Of a DNA stretch of 64,000 bases, positions 1-11,679 are shown in pieces (positions within the stretch are counted from its first letter, which is position 1; every line of letters begins with the position of its first letter). The notes beneath the pieces were generated by a model. The model did no database searches, had not been told where the DNA came from, and was given only the letters and a program-made list of their open reading frames with translations. The stretch is from Prochilodus magdalenae (lineage: Eukaryota > Chordata > Actinopteri > Characiformes > Prochilodontidae): NCBI GenBank assembly GCA_024036415.1, contig JAMWET010000806.1, forward strand, positions 49,540-113,539, in the 5' to 3' direction. Both the position numbers and the translations under genes were made by a program.

Positions 1-19
1 AGCCTCAGAGAAAACCTTT

Positions 20-239
20 TCAAACAGTTTTCCAAATGGTGAGTCCTGAGTAATGTTTTTTTGGTGTCATGTGTGCTGCACCAATGTTTTCCTCTTCTAA
101 AGGCAGTTTTTTTAACGCAGTTTCCACGTCAGTAGGGATAACTTGGGCTGCAATGGCATTCTGCAAGTCAACCAGGTTCTCCTTGCAGGACTTTAGGTTT
201 TTTTTCAGAAATGTGTTGTTGCATTCTGCAACAATGCCA
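20..239 (-). CDS. possible terminal exon of an unrecognised gene
   Basis: On the minus strand a strong acceptor (a T-rich run ending in ttgttttcag) is followed by 72 open codons and a TGA. The reading begins about GIVAECNN and includes KENLVDLQNAIAAQ, a helix-like stretch, then DVETALKKL. Composition looks like protein rather than random sequence. I do not recognise the family. It lies next to the 3' end of a LINE in the same orientation and could be transposon-derived. The upstream exons were not found, because the sequence towards 600 is LINE. Seen: acceptor, open frame, stop. Inferred: that it is an exon at all. Confidence 0.25.
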
Positions 240-309
240 CTGAAAACAAAAACAACTTTTTAGCTGCTTTTGAACATTTCACTTTGGGCACCTTGCAGCA
301 CACTAACTT

Positions 310-613
310 TATCATGTGTGCAGCACAAATGTGTACAACTGTGAAAGTGCAATTTTCACCCTTCTCACAAACCCAAAAGCATTTTCGCAGATACTCATTG
401 ATATTGCATTGCAATGATAATCAAGTCTGGATGAAATAAAAGCATGTATAACCCTTTCAAAATCATTGAAGGATAAAAATGGCTTGACCCTAGTTAAAAG
501 CCTCAGCTGAAAGAAACTGACAGAATTTTTCTGTTTGTCTAACTTAAAATCACTGTCAACACGCCGAGATTTTTTGCATAAGGTCTTACATAGGTGTCCA
601 AAGAACATAAGTC
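310..613 (-). mobile_element. L2-like LINE, 3' part of ORF2 (left of the hAT insertion)
   Basis: Minus-strand translation contains NLGV followed by a stretch ending [10 protein letters not shown], the segment after the reverse transcriptase domain in fish L2/CR1-type LINEs. It is the continuation of the LINE at 2694-4620; the two are split by the hAT element at 622-2685. Frameshifts and stops show it is dead. Confidence 0.75.
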
Positions 614-621
614 CTTATAGG

Positions 622-2685
622 CATGGGCGGATCTACTTGCCACCCCTGCTGCCACCCCAGTTGGCAGCAACGAATCAAAAGAAAATTTCTGGCCAATTCG
701 ACATTTACGACAGCAAATCTCCAATGTTGGACTGCAGTGAACGCAGCACGAGAGAACGTCAGAGCCTCCAGAGACTGATTTGCTTGGAAAACAAACGCGA
801 AGTGGCGGGAAGCGAGGGAGCCATGACAACACCAGGACATGTCGCGGGGAAAGGAGACACGGGAGGAAAGAGGTAAAAACTGATTAACTATCTATCAAAA
901 AATGAATAATGAAAACACAGTGCTAGTACAGTTACGATGCTAATTTTGAGATGATAAAAATGGTTCGTTCAGGTTGAAGAACGTTATTTCGCCAGCTATA
1001 CGTATAATGTTAGCTAGGTCTGACATTAGTTCTGTGTAAAGTAGCTAAGCTAATATTGATTCAACTTCAAGGGAAACATTGTAAAGTTAGAGAAAAAGAA
1101 AAGGGGTGGAAGGAGAGAGACAAGGGGTGAAAGGAGAGAGAGAAAAGGAAGACGAGGTGGAAGGAAAGAGAGAAGGGCAACAGAAACATGACAGTGATAG
1201 AATACAAGGCCAAGGCAACCAGGGACAGGAAGAGGTGGGAGAACACCACAGCGGTGAAGATATGGAGGAGGGAGAGCATCACCAAGATGAGGAGGGAGAA
1301 AGCGAGAGACAAGATAACTTGCAGGGCTCAGACAGTGAAAGGGAAAGAAGAGTGCCTGAGCCATCACCAACGACCTATGTCGAGCTGGTCCACAGGGTAT
1401 GGAAATTGTTGCTGCATAGTATACCAAGTTACATATGAATAAGAACAACAAATGAGAAAAACAGACAGTTTGGTATGAGGTGTATTTAACAGATGTAGAC
1501 TTCTTCAAATAAATATAAATATTCATGTTTGCTTAAATATGAATATTTGGGGAAGCTTGTAAGTATGAACGCGTGATGAGATGGGGACAGAGTTTTAATA
1601 TTTTGTGTACAATGTATTTTAGATTTATTACTCAAGTTAAATTCCAAAATTAAACAAAAGAACCTAAAAAGGCTCTCACAGGCTAAAATGTTAACGCAGC
1701 AAGATGGTTATAACTAATCTAAAGACAGTTCCAAATTGATTGTTTTTTACTAGTTGTTAGACTGTATAATTAGATCATATGTAATGCAGTTTGAATCTTT
1801 CCTTCCCTCTATCTTCTAGACGTGTGAGGTGCCCATGCAGCCAATGCGAGGGGGTTTTCCTAAGACCCTTCAGGGAGGAACCAGAAGAAGCATCCGCAGC
1901 GACTGGTACAAATCTCATCCCTGGTTAGAATACTCTCTATTGAAAGATGCAGCTTACTGTTTTGCTTCTAGGCATTTTTCCCTCCCTGATGCTCCGAGGA
2001 CTGTTTTCACCTCATTCAAGTGTTATCGTAACTGGAAAAAGGATACAGTGGTTTCTGTTCTCATGCCAGATCTGAAGGCCATGTAAATTCAATGTTTGCA
2101 TGGACAGAGAACAAGAAAACAATAAAAGGGATGTAGAGTACCTAGAGTTCCATGACCATTTTTTTCTCCATAGTGTACTTATGCTCACTTAGTACAGCTC
2201 AGTTCGTAGATTTTCAGGGGTATGTTTTTCTTTGGATAGTTTCTTGTACAAATGCTGCCTACAACGCTGCCACTCTGGCACAGTCTAAAACGTTTTGCTT
2301 TTCCTCTCACACATCTGCCACTCATCACCGTCGTCTTACTTTAATACCTTTCCTTTTATAATGCCCACCTACAGCAGTGTTACCGTACTTCTGTCTCCTA
2401 TTAAGTGAGATCACATTGCATGGTCACTGATTCCTAATGAATCTTACAAACCGTTTCACATGATGCAAGACACTGACTGCATGAGATTAAGTTTGTCTAC
2501 ATGAGTTTGTAAATGGTAGCCCATGCCCTCTTGTAGTGTGTACCTACTGTTTCTCATTAAACTATTATAACTGTCTTAAAACTAAATTCAGTATATATAT
2601 ATGTCCACTGCTATACATTGCCAGCCCTCAAAAATTCCTGCCCCCCTCTCGCCACCCCATAAATATTTTTCTAGATCCGCCCCTG
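622..2685 (+). mobile_element. hAT-type DNA transposon, 2.06 kb, flanked by 8-bp target duplication
   Basis: The element starts CATGGGCGGATCTA and ends TAGATCCGCCCCTG, imperfect terminal inverted repeats of the hAT form. It is flanked on both sides by CTTATAGG (614-621 and 2686-2693), the 8-bp target duplication expected for hAT, and sits inside a LINE. Internally, 1829-2086 (+) encodes SDWYKSHPWLEYS, then DAAYCFASRHF and NWKKD, which resemble the TTF-type zinc finger found at the start of zmym1/hAT-like transposases. A second open piece (1106-1438) is acidic and low-complexity. No DDE catalytic part is present, so it is a deleted, non-autonomous copy. Confidence 0.85.
1829..2086 (+). pseudogene. 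hAT transposase fragment with TTF-type zinc finger
   Basis: An 85-codon open segment inside the hAT element. Residues about 23-75 have the pattern W-Y-K-x-H-P-W-L-E-Y-S, then DAAYCF, then RHF, then F-x-x-Y-R-N-W-K-K, typical of the DNA-binding TTF finger of hAT transposases related to zmym1-like proteins. One metal-binding Cys of the usual CFxCRHF appears replaced (CFASRHF). The catalytic and dimerisation regions are absent. It would not give an active transposase. Confidence 0.6.
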
Positions 2686-2693
2686 CTTATAGG

Positions 2694-4620
2694 AGGCCTC
2701 AGTGACACTACTGGGTCCAAAAATCAACACTTCAGTTTTACTTTCATTGAAATGTAAAACATTTAAAACCATCCACACTTTAATGTCCTCAGACAGTCTA
2801 GCAGCATTTTTAAACTTTTTTTATCTCTTTGTCGTAGATGCAAATAGATTTGGGTATCATCTGCATACATATGAAAGGAGATACCATATTTCCTCAGAAT
2901 AGACCCCAAGGGAAGCATGTACAATGAAAATAAAACTGGACCTAAAATTGGAACCCTGGGGAACCCCACATGTGAGAGGTGCTGAAGAGGATACAAGATC
3001 ACCAAGGCTGACAGAGAAACTTCTGTCAGATAGATAAGATCTGAACCATTCTAAAGCGGTGCCTTGTATGCCAGCACATTGCTCCAACCGAGACATAAGA
3101 ATGCTGAGGTCCACCGTGTCAAAAGCAGCTGTAAGGTCTTAAAGCATAAGAATGGCAGAATTACCTGAGTCAGTAATTAATAAGAGATCATTAAAAACTC
3201 TTAACAGTGCAGTTCCAGTGCAATGAAGAGGTTTAAACCCAGACTGGAACACCTCTAGAATACCATTTCTATCAAAATAATTTTGCAGCTGCAAGAATGC
3301 AATTTTCTCCAAAACCTTTGAGAGAAACGGGAGTTTGGAAATGGGTCTAAAATTATACAGCACTGAGGGATCTAAATTTGATTTTTTACTCAAAGGTTGC
3401 ACCACTGCATGCTTAATCAATTGGCACGATTGCTGATGTAAGGCTGCTGTTCACAATGGCATGGATATTTGGCCCAGTACTGTCAAAAATATCTTTAAGA
3501 AAATGAGGGGGGACAACATCTGTAGGAGAAGCTCAAGGCTTCAAATAAATGATAATTTCCTTTAAAAGAGAGACAGGCTCAAACTGGTCAAAAACAGCAG
3601 AGCAAGTGACTACAATAGATGGGTCATAGGAAGGACGTGTAATAGAAGATCTAATATTAGCAACTTTCTCTACAAAAAAGTGTAAAAACCTTGTCCAAAG
3701 AAATATCAGGACAATGAGATCTGGGGGCATTAAGAACAGCACTAATGGTATTAAAGAGAGCTTGAGGCTTTTGACCATTATTTGCAACAAGAGCAGAGAA
3801 ATATTTCACCTTTTACAACTATCTGGTATTGCTTCCAGCTATCCTTTTAAAATAACAAAAGACACCTGCAGCCTGTCTTTCTTCCACTTGCGCTCAGCTC
3901 TCATACATTCTCATCTAGCGACACAAGTGGTGACATTTAGCCAAGGTTCAGATTTATGTTTGGAAGGCATCATTTTTACTGGAGCAACCATGTCCAAAAT
4001 ACTTTGGCAAGAGGAATGAAACAAAGAGATTAGTTCCTCTGTATTAAGACACGAGAGGGACCCTGAAATGATCTGCACATCATTTAAAAGCATCCGAGAA
4101 CTGTACAGCAGTGGTAGAAGTAAAAACACAAAGGCGATGACCCAGAGCACATGGTTTGGTAACATGGGGAAAAGACATTTCAAACAAGACAGGCATATGA
4201 TCAGAAAACACTGCATCACATATCTGAACGTTAAAAACCGACAGACCATATAATAAAACGAGATACAATGTGTGTCCATGCTCTTGTGTGGGACCAGGCC
4301 ACAGACTGCACAAGATTAAAAGAGTCAATAATACTTAAATTCTTTGACCAGCGGCTTAGTAAGGGCAGCATACATGAATATTAAAATCTCAGACAACTAA
4401 AACACTGTCATACTTTGGCATACTTCCAGCCAGAAACTCTGAAAAGTCATTGATAAAATCCTTATTATATTTAGGAGGTGGATAGATCACAACGCATAGT
4501 ATTGGATGAGATCGGCCCAGCTCGAACATATTCATTTCAAAGCTGGAGTAGATCACTGGCAACAATTGCCGACAGGTAAATGTTTCTTTAAAAATAGTTG
4601 CTACTCGGGGGGTCACTTGG
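2694..4620 (-). mobile_element. L2-like LINE, endonuclease and reverse transcriptase part
   Basis: Read on the minus strand, the order is: apurinic endonuclease remnants at 4620-3900 (VIYPPPKYN, then SDHMPVLFEM), then the reverse transcriptase at 3420-2760 (YNFRPISKLPFLSKVLEK, then [51 protein letters not shown]). The YADD catalytic motif is visible. Several frameshifts separate these pieces. The 3' continuation is at 310-613, beyond the hAT insertion. The L2/CR1-type assignment is from memory of fish LINEs. Confidence 0.85.
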
Positions 4621-4629
4621 GCTCACAAC

Positions 4630-5400
4630 GGAGATGGCAGCATAGAAACCCGACTCCCTGAAACCCGACATTGAAAATATATTTAACGACATTTACCCCT
4701 GTATTTCCTTACATAAAACACAACGGTCAGCAGTGGGAATAGTTTATTGAGCAGTGGGAATAGTTTATTGAGCCTCAGGAATGAAGTTTCAATGTCAGCC
4801 CGAGAAACCCAAAAGACTCTGTGCCTCAAAGATCTGCAGCCATCGCATCCGGCTAAAGCTAGCATGAAAATGGACGCCTTTGTTAACAGGCCACTGCAGG
4901 ATACAACGGCCGTGTCGGGAGCATGGCTTTTCTTGCTTCAGAGATGAGAGCGATGTGTGTCCACACAAAATATCGAGCAGAACACAAAAGAAATTAAGGC
5001 ATGCAGTGGAGGATATAGAGGGGAAAATAAGCATGCTGAACTCCCGTATAGACGAGGCCGAAGAGCGGGTTGCCGCGTTAGAGGGCACCGCTCACACAAC
5101 CAAACAACGAATAGCCTATATGCACACTCTCTTCCGCATTCCGAGTCAGCCAGCTTCATCACTTTCTGTCTTGCTAGTACACAGCGCAGCTATGGTGTTT
5201 TTCACTCGCTCGCTTCAGGATTTGCCCAGGATTATGGTCAACGACATCACTCGTATTATTCAGACATCGCGTCAGACGTCAGCAACAATGAAAGAGAAGG
5301 GCTTCAAACTCTACATTTCAAGCTACGTCCACAATTATGAAGGTAAGATCCGGTCTTGTAATGTTAGCCCTGGGCTAAACTGTTTGTTTACTAACCAATG
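4630..5400 (+). mobile_element. possible LINE-1-type ORF1 remnant
   Basis: Around 4980-5120 (+) one frame reads KLRHAVEDIEGKISMLNSR, then DEAEERVAALEG, a heptad-like coiled coil resembling the ORF1 coiled coil of fish L1 elements. The surrounding frames are broken and no RRM domain or ORF2 was found. Low confidence: a host coiled-coil fragment is possible. Confidence 0.35.
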
Positions 5401-5418
5401 CTAACGTAGTGATACATA

Positions 5419-5559
5419 CAGTAGCACATCAAAAATTCGAATATCATAAAAAGGTCACTTTTAATAATTAAATTCAAACGATAAACTTTGTGATTAATAT
5501 AAAATATGACCCTTTAACAAAAACCTTTTCACCATATTCTCATTTTTGATGTTGCACTG
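5419..5559. mobile_element. Tc1/mariner-type MITE, 141 bp
   Basis: Imperfect terminal inverted repeats of about 38 bp: the left end starts CAGTAGCACATCAAAAAT and the right end, read in reverse complement, starts CAGTGCAACATCAAAAAT. It is flanked by TA on each side (5417-5418 and 5560-5561), the target duplication of Tc1/mariner elements. No coding capacity. Confidence 0.75.
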
Positions 5560-5667
5560 TATGTTTATAATCAGGAAACGAATTTTAATCAGGGCAGGTG
5601 AGTTTGTCTGTATGCTTTACTAATTTTAGTGCATCAACTTCAAATCTTATCCTGCTGAACATCTTAC

Positions 5668-5891
5668 CTTGTATAAAACCGAATGTCACTGTCCGAGCCA
5701 GCAAAGCGGTGAATGCCAAACTGATGCTCCAGGGTAAGCTTCTCAATTTGTTGCTTCAGCTGGAGGATCTCCTCTCTAAGAAGCGTATTTACTTCGAGAA
5801 CCAAGTCGACAGCAGCAAGATCCGGAGCCGAAGCATAGTCGTGGTCCCCAGGGAGTGTATCAGCCTCCTTGACAGGTGTGTGATCCGCCAT
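5668..5891 (-). CDS. first coding exon of an ISL2EU/Harbinger-like transposase
   Basis: From an ATG at 5891 the minus strand gives 74 residues starting MADHTPVKEADTL and ending GIHRFAGSDSDIRFYTR, then a clean donor (AAG|GTAAGA). The middle (LLREEILQLKQQIEKLTLEH) is a short coiled coil. From memory, HRFAGSDSDIRFYTRF is characteristic of fish transposases with a DDE_4-type nuclease, often of the ISL2EU/PIF-Harbinger group. The exon is fully open with a good donor, but no downstream catalytic exon is seen at lower coordinates, so it is probably an orphaned remnant. Confidence 0.55.
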
Positions 5892-6099
5892 CGATCGCTT
5901 TCTCCTCTCCCAAACCCCCGGTCTTGAAAGTGGAACGGGGAAATTCCACTTAAGTTCCACTTAAACAACATTGGCACCGCTCCTTTCTGTAACAGTCGTC
6001 GTCCTGACTTGGACTCTGGTTCACGCACATCCTCTTTCTTGAAACGCCGGCTACACACGCGGGTATGCGGAGTGACTGTGAAGTTCTCACTTTGGATAG

Positions 6100-7700
6100 C
6101 AACAATTCATTTATGCCGGTTTTCCGCATCAGAAGGAAATGTATGAAAACTAAGTACTTTGCTGTGTACCTTTATGTCAGGCCTCCAGTAAGTACAACAA
6201 TGTTCAGCTGTAGCGCTGTCAGTTCGCTGAAACTTAAACTTCTTTGCTTGAGACATTATCGCGATTTCCCTAAACTCAACACAACAGTGTGGATAGCGGA
6301 AGTGGCTGAGCTGGCTGAGATTTTAGTGGAAATACGTCACCACCCCTGTGTGCATGTACCCCATTCATCCCAAAAGTGTTCTATCGAGTTGAGGTCAGGA
6401 CTCTATGCAGGCCTGTTAAGTTCTTTCACCCCAAACTGTTTCCACAAACCCTAACCCTCTCCTTGTAAATGTGTGTCTCCTTTTCAGACTCAGCAATGAT
6501 GCCTGAAGTTCATAGGGAAAAAGATTCTGCAAGGAGTGACATATGGACCCTGGAGGGAGATGTGGGAGGATTTGGGAACAGCTAGCCCCACTTGTATTTA
6601 GCAAAGATTCACCCGCTAACAGAAAGTGATTAAATGTAATATGGGTGCACAACAGCAGGAACATCAGAGACACAGCTGCGGCACTCAAGCCTCAGAATGA
6701 AATCAGTGGGAATATTGTCGCTGGGCACATCAGAGCATGAAATCAACCCAGAAAGCTCTGTACATGATTCTGGTCACACAGCACAAAACGTACAATGTAA
6801 CCAAGGTATAGATCCCAGGAGAGAGGATCATAGCATCATTAATACCTAGCATCCCATTTCACCTACGAATTATAAACCTGAAATAAAAGGAAGTACCAAC
6901 TCACACGCTTCTGACAATTAATCTCTAAATGGCATGCAAGAGTCACTGGGAGGCCAAGAAGTGGTTATGGAGCAGCTGCACAAACCTAACAACGTCTATA
7001 GGGAAGTGCCCCCAATGCCCCCTCATTTAGCATCTTTCTTAGTTTCAGCAAGTGGCAGAAAATTGAACCACTTTTTGGATCCCCAAAACTCTGACAGCCA
7101 TGGATAGACTGTGTGCAGAATACATTCTGTCGGTATAGTTGTTTCATGCATCAAATGTGTGAGTCACCTAAACATGCAGACGTGTTTCCGACATGCACAT
7201 AAAAATCACAGAGGACGGCTCAAGAGGACAATATCTCAGCAAGTTTGTAATTTTCGTTACAGATGATTAAAAACCTCACAACCTTCAAAAAAAGAAAACA
7301 CAAGTGCACAACTCAATGTGCTGATAAATGCTACACCTGGCAAGGGGACATGCATAATTATCAGGTTGACCCCTTTACTGCTGATTTGTATACATATTGG
7401 TCCAGCATCTAACTGGTGTCCATCTACTTAGATGCTACTGGCAGTGTGGTGTCTGCCATACCAGATCAAAAATAAAGTTCTGTATTGTGCACTGACACTG
7501 CCAGGAAACAGAAGGCACATTCACTCTCTACCTGTCTGTGTGCTGATCACATACTCTGTATCACTTTGACTTTCTGGCTTATGCAGTTCAGGTTATAGGT
7601 CAAACACCTTTTGGAGGAGAGTTGACCTTCTGGTAAAACCATACAAAAATACACCCTCTTTTTAGAGCTATAAAAACAGGAATCAGCAAAGCTCCTGCTC
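6100..7700. other. non-coding stretch, nothing recognised
   Basis: No supported exon. Open frames here are short and lack family signatures. A short run near 7663-7697 (agctataaaaacagg...) recurs at about 20181-20216, marking a dispersed repeat next to a LINE in both places. Confidence 0.5.
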
Positions 7701-7714
7701 CTGGGGTGCCCCTG

Positions 7715-9640
7715 TGTTTATAACCTGTGTGCTTTATAATGTGTGTGGTTTCCAATCCTGACCGACTGTGGTCTGCCAGTCAGGAAATCTGCACCTAGTT
7801 ACACAGGGAGGGTGTCAGTCCAAGAGTGTGGAGCTTGTATGGGTGTATGGATGGCAGTACAGATGGCATCTTCTGTAGTCTTTGGTCGATATGCAAACTA
7901 GAGTGGGTCCACAGTGTCCTTTTCTTCAGGAGCAGCACTATGGTGGTTGCCTTAAAGCAGGTAGGAATTGGCGCATGTGCTAAAGAAAGTTTGTAGATGT
8001 CCGCAAAAACATCAGCCAGTTCTACAGCACATGATCTGAGCACACGACCAGGTATGTTGTTGGGGCCTGCTTCTTTTCGTGGCTTGACTCTGCTCAGAAT
8101 CTTCCTCACATCTACTGATGAAACTGTCAGAACTGGTTCCTGAGAATTGTCACTCACCAGAACCCTCATAGGTGGTTCTGTGTTGAGGGCTTCAAAGCGA
8201 GCATAAAAGTCATTCAGCTTATCTGGCAGGGCAGTATGGAAGTTGATTTCCCCTCTGTGCTTGTTCTGATAATCAGTGAGCTATTTCAGTCCCTGCCACA
8301 TCCCCCTTGTGTCAGTGGTGCTGTAGTGGTGTTCCAGCTTAAGACTGTATAGTCTCTTGGCCTTTTTAATGGATCTGCGCAGGTCATACCTGGCCTTTTT
8401 GTAGACATCAGGGTTGCCTGAGACAAATGCAGTGGAGCGAGGACGCAGCATGGACTGAACCTCCCCGTTTATCCAGGGTTTCTGATTTGGGTGATTCCAG
8501 ATGCGCTTGGTGGGCACTATGTTTCCAACACAGGTGCTGATGTAACTTGTCACACCTCTGGCGTATTCCTCCAGATCCACAGTGCCATCCTCCTGCATAG
8601 ATCCATCTCTGAACACCTCCCAGTTGGTACTGGCAAAGCAGTCCTGAAGAATGAGATCTGCTTCCTCAGTCCATGCCTAAATGTTCAGATTACTGGAGGA
8701 GATTGCTTGAGAACCGGCCTGTACACTGGGTAGAGGAACATGGAGAAATGGTCCGACTGTCCAAAGTGGGGGCAGGGCACTGCGCTGTAAGCACCCCTTA
8801 CACTGCAGTACGCATGATCCTGAGTTTTGTTTTCCCTTGTGGGAAATTACACAAGCTGGTGAAATTTGGGAGGAACGGCCCTTAAACTTCAGAGATTGAA
8901 ATCACCTGCCACAATAAACACAGCGTCCGGGTGCTTAATTTCCTGTGTGCTGATCGCGTCATACAGCAGTCTGAGTGCAGCTGAAGAGCTACCTTGTGGT
9001 GGAATATAGGTGGCCAGGATAAAAACAGAGGAGAACGCCCGTGGTAAATAGAGCGGTCAGCACTTCACAAACAACATCTCCAAGTCAGGCAAGCAGTGTC
9101 TGTGCACAGCCTGAGCGATCGTGCACCACCCGTTGTTAATGTGAACACAAACACCGCCTTCTTTTGTTCTTCCCCGACGCAGCCGTGCGGTCCGCTCGGT
9201 AGACGGAGTGTGTTTGTAGCTGAAGCGCCGTGTCTGGGATGTTATGCGATAACCAGGTCTCCGTGAATATAAGAGCGCAGTAGTCCCGTTTTTCACGCTG
9301 TGATGTAATCCTGGCTCTAAATTCATCCAGCTAGTTCTGGAGAAAGCGGACGTTTGCGAGCAGTAAGCTAGGTAGGGGTGGTTTGCTGCCTCTAGCCATT
9401 AGCTTAGCGTGTAGCCCACCTCTCTTGCCTCGCCTCCGCCGCTCTCTCCTTGGCTTGCGCTGGTCTCTTAGCCGCGGTGGTGCTGCGCCTCGCCTGTAGT
9501 CCAGATTAAAAAACAGCTTAAAGTAAATTCGCGCTGAACTTCACCGATCTCCAGCAGGGCCTGTCTACTGTATGTTACTGGAGCGGCGTGCAGAGATGTC
9601 TGCCTCGATGGGCGCCATCTTTGTTTATTATAGTTTATTA
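7715..9640 (-). mobile_element. Rex1/CR1-like LINE, endonuclease to start of reverse transcriptase
   Basis: On the minus strand, 9326-9057 encodes part of the endonuclease (RGRTKEGGVCVHINNGWC, then LPDLEMLFVKC), 8616-8281 the linker (WNHPNQKPWINGEV, then YDLRRSIKKAKRLY) and 8169-7795 the segment before the polymerase (SSVDVRKILSRVKPRKEAGP, then PIPTCFKATTIV). Frameshifts are frequent. The same family recurs at 20430-23440. The element is 5'-truncated or decayed near 9640. Confidence 0.8.
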
Positions 9641-9691
9641 TTATATTTTGACTCACTAATTTCTTGAGCCCGAATGTAGCTTCTTATTCAA

Positions 9692-9781
9692 ATTTCCACT
9701 CCACCTTAAAAAGTCACGTCGTGGTGTAGCAGTCACTCCTCTGAATGTGACTGCGACACCATTTAAGGTGGAATGGAAATT
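9692..9781. repeat. palindrome with 20-bp arms, shared by blocks A and B
   Basis: AATTTCCACTCCACCTTAAA at the left is matched by TTTAAGGTGGAATGGAAATT at the right, with 19 of 20 bases complementary, around a loop of about 50 bp. A related palindrome (TTCCACCTTAAA ... TTTTAAGGTGGA) lies at 30022-30098 near the outer end of block B. It could be a small MITE or mark an end of the duplicated unit. Confidence 0.6.
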
Positions 9782-10049
9782 AAAGCTACCTTAAAACTCA
9801 CTGAATCCACTTTAGGAGTCCCGGAGTTTACACATCAACTCACAGTAAGTGGACTAAAACACTACCAGCTCAGCGGGAATTCTCCCTCAGCACTTCTGAT
9901 CACACCTCCAGCACTGAGTAAGTCCACAGATGCAGGTTTCTTTCAGACCCAATGCAAATATAAACTGCTGAGCTCAACGCAACTCCTCATGCGTGTTCTG
10001 AAAGTCCTGAAAATAGCCAGTCACAAGTTCACTCATCTCTCCCTCCCCT

Positions 10050-10380
10050 CCCCATTAACAAAATTTGTTAATTTTGTAATTCTGTTCAAAACTAATGATT
10101 TGTTAACATATTTATAAGTATGAGTGCACACAATGTCAACTCAACTCTTTTAAATTTCATATTTTCATTAACTAATGATTTGTTCATTTTCAAGTTCTAG
10201 CAAACTATTGATTTGTTAACATATTGGTAAATATGTATACATGCATTAATAACTCTAGGAATTGTCATTTGTAAATATTTGTTCATTATCAAATTGTCAT
10301 GAACCCATAATCTGTTCACAGCTAATAATCATTAATTAATAGTTTATTAATAAAAGTTATTATAAAGTGTTACCCAAATG
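10050..10380. repeat. AT-rich dispersed repeat of internal short repeats
   Basis: The motif taatgatttgttaacatatt recurs with changes several times (about 10090, 10170, 10210), and the right part (taataatcattaattaatagtttattaataa...ataaagtgttaccc) looks like a common fish MITE end. It is absent from the equivalent place in block B, so it was probably inserted in A after the duplication. Confidence 0.4.
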
Positions 10381-11679
10381 TTGCTACATCTTTTTTCATT
10401 GATGAGAAAAAAGGGTTGCAATACTGACTGGTTGTATTATTCCGGCCCTCAGTCGGCACTGCATTAACACAGACATGCTTCTGTAGTGGAAATCACTATG
10501 TGGGCTCAGGAACACTTCTGAAAACCATTGTCTGTGAACACAGTTGGTTTCTGAATCCACAAACACAAATTTAAATTCTACACTGTAAAGAAGAACCCAG
10601 ATACAAACAGGTTTAGGAAACACTGCAGTCTTCTCTGGGCCTGAGCTCATTTAAGCTGGACTGTGGTCAGACACATTAAAACTAGAATGTGTTACAGATG
10701 CTGCGTCCTCTGAGAACGTATTTCACTTTCAAACTACAGCACTTGCTCTCCTCTGTTCACATACAGAGAGATATTAAACAAAGAGGTGATGGAACATAGT
10801 GATAAACATCGATCTGTCCCAGCTTCCTAAAGCGTATTGCTGGCATCAAATTCAAAATGGACATGCAAATTTTTTTCCCCAAAATTTTTATTATTTTTAG
10901 AAAATACAATTATATTACAGTGTAAACAGTGAGCACATCACACAAACATATACAACACCCTTACTAGAAAGAAAAATACATAAATAAATGAATGAGTAAG
11001 AATGTACAAGTATACATACATACATACATACATACATGTGCATACACATACCTTACAATTTACTAAGAGCTATAAATCCCTTTATTGCACTTTCCATCCC
11101 GAACAGGCTAAGTACCACCTGATTCTAGGGGGTCCTCCACTCCAAAGAGTACTGACACAACAATTTTTAATAAACACTCAATTTTCTTAGTTTCAGCATT
11201 CGATATGTTAATAAAGGATTTCAATAATTTTCACATAATTTATTCTGATTTTATTTACATTTTAAATCTCAATTTCATTAGAAACAGGGTTATAGGTTTG
11301 AACGGTTTAATATTTGGAGCATATGTATTGCTAGGCTATGGAAACTGACTGCAGTGATGTCTAAGCGGCAAGTGAAATCTGAAATGAGACTAAAACTCAG
11401 TAGTTTCAGTTGTGAACTAAAAATGTGTTTTTCTGTTTACCAGTTAAACTTGTGATAAATCTAAATCTCTCAACTTCAATAGAAATTAAAAGGGTTTTGA
11501 TGGAAGTATTATTTTCACAATTTAGATGTTAGCTCTGCTGATCTCTTATATGTAAAGTTCTTGATGAAATCATACAGTTAATGATATGCAAATTTCATCG
11601 TCTCGGTCAGAACACACACTAAGAGGACGACTTCATCGTGCCTGTTAACGTTAGGTTTATCTTGTAACACTTACCAGAC

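Noticed and set aside
1050..1526. Long minus-strand open frame rich in Leu, Ser, Pro and Phe
   Set aside because: It is the complement of a GA-rich tract inside the hAT element; composition alone explains it.
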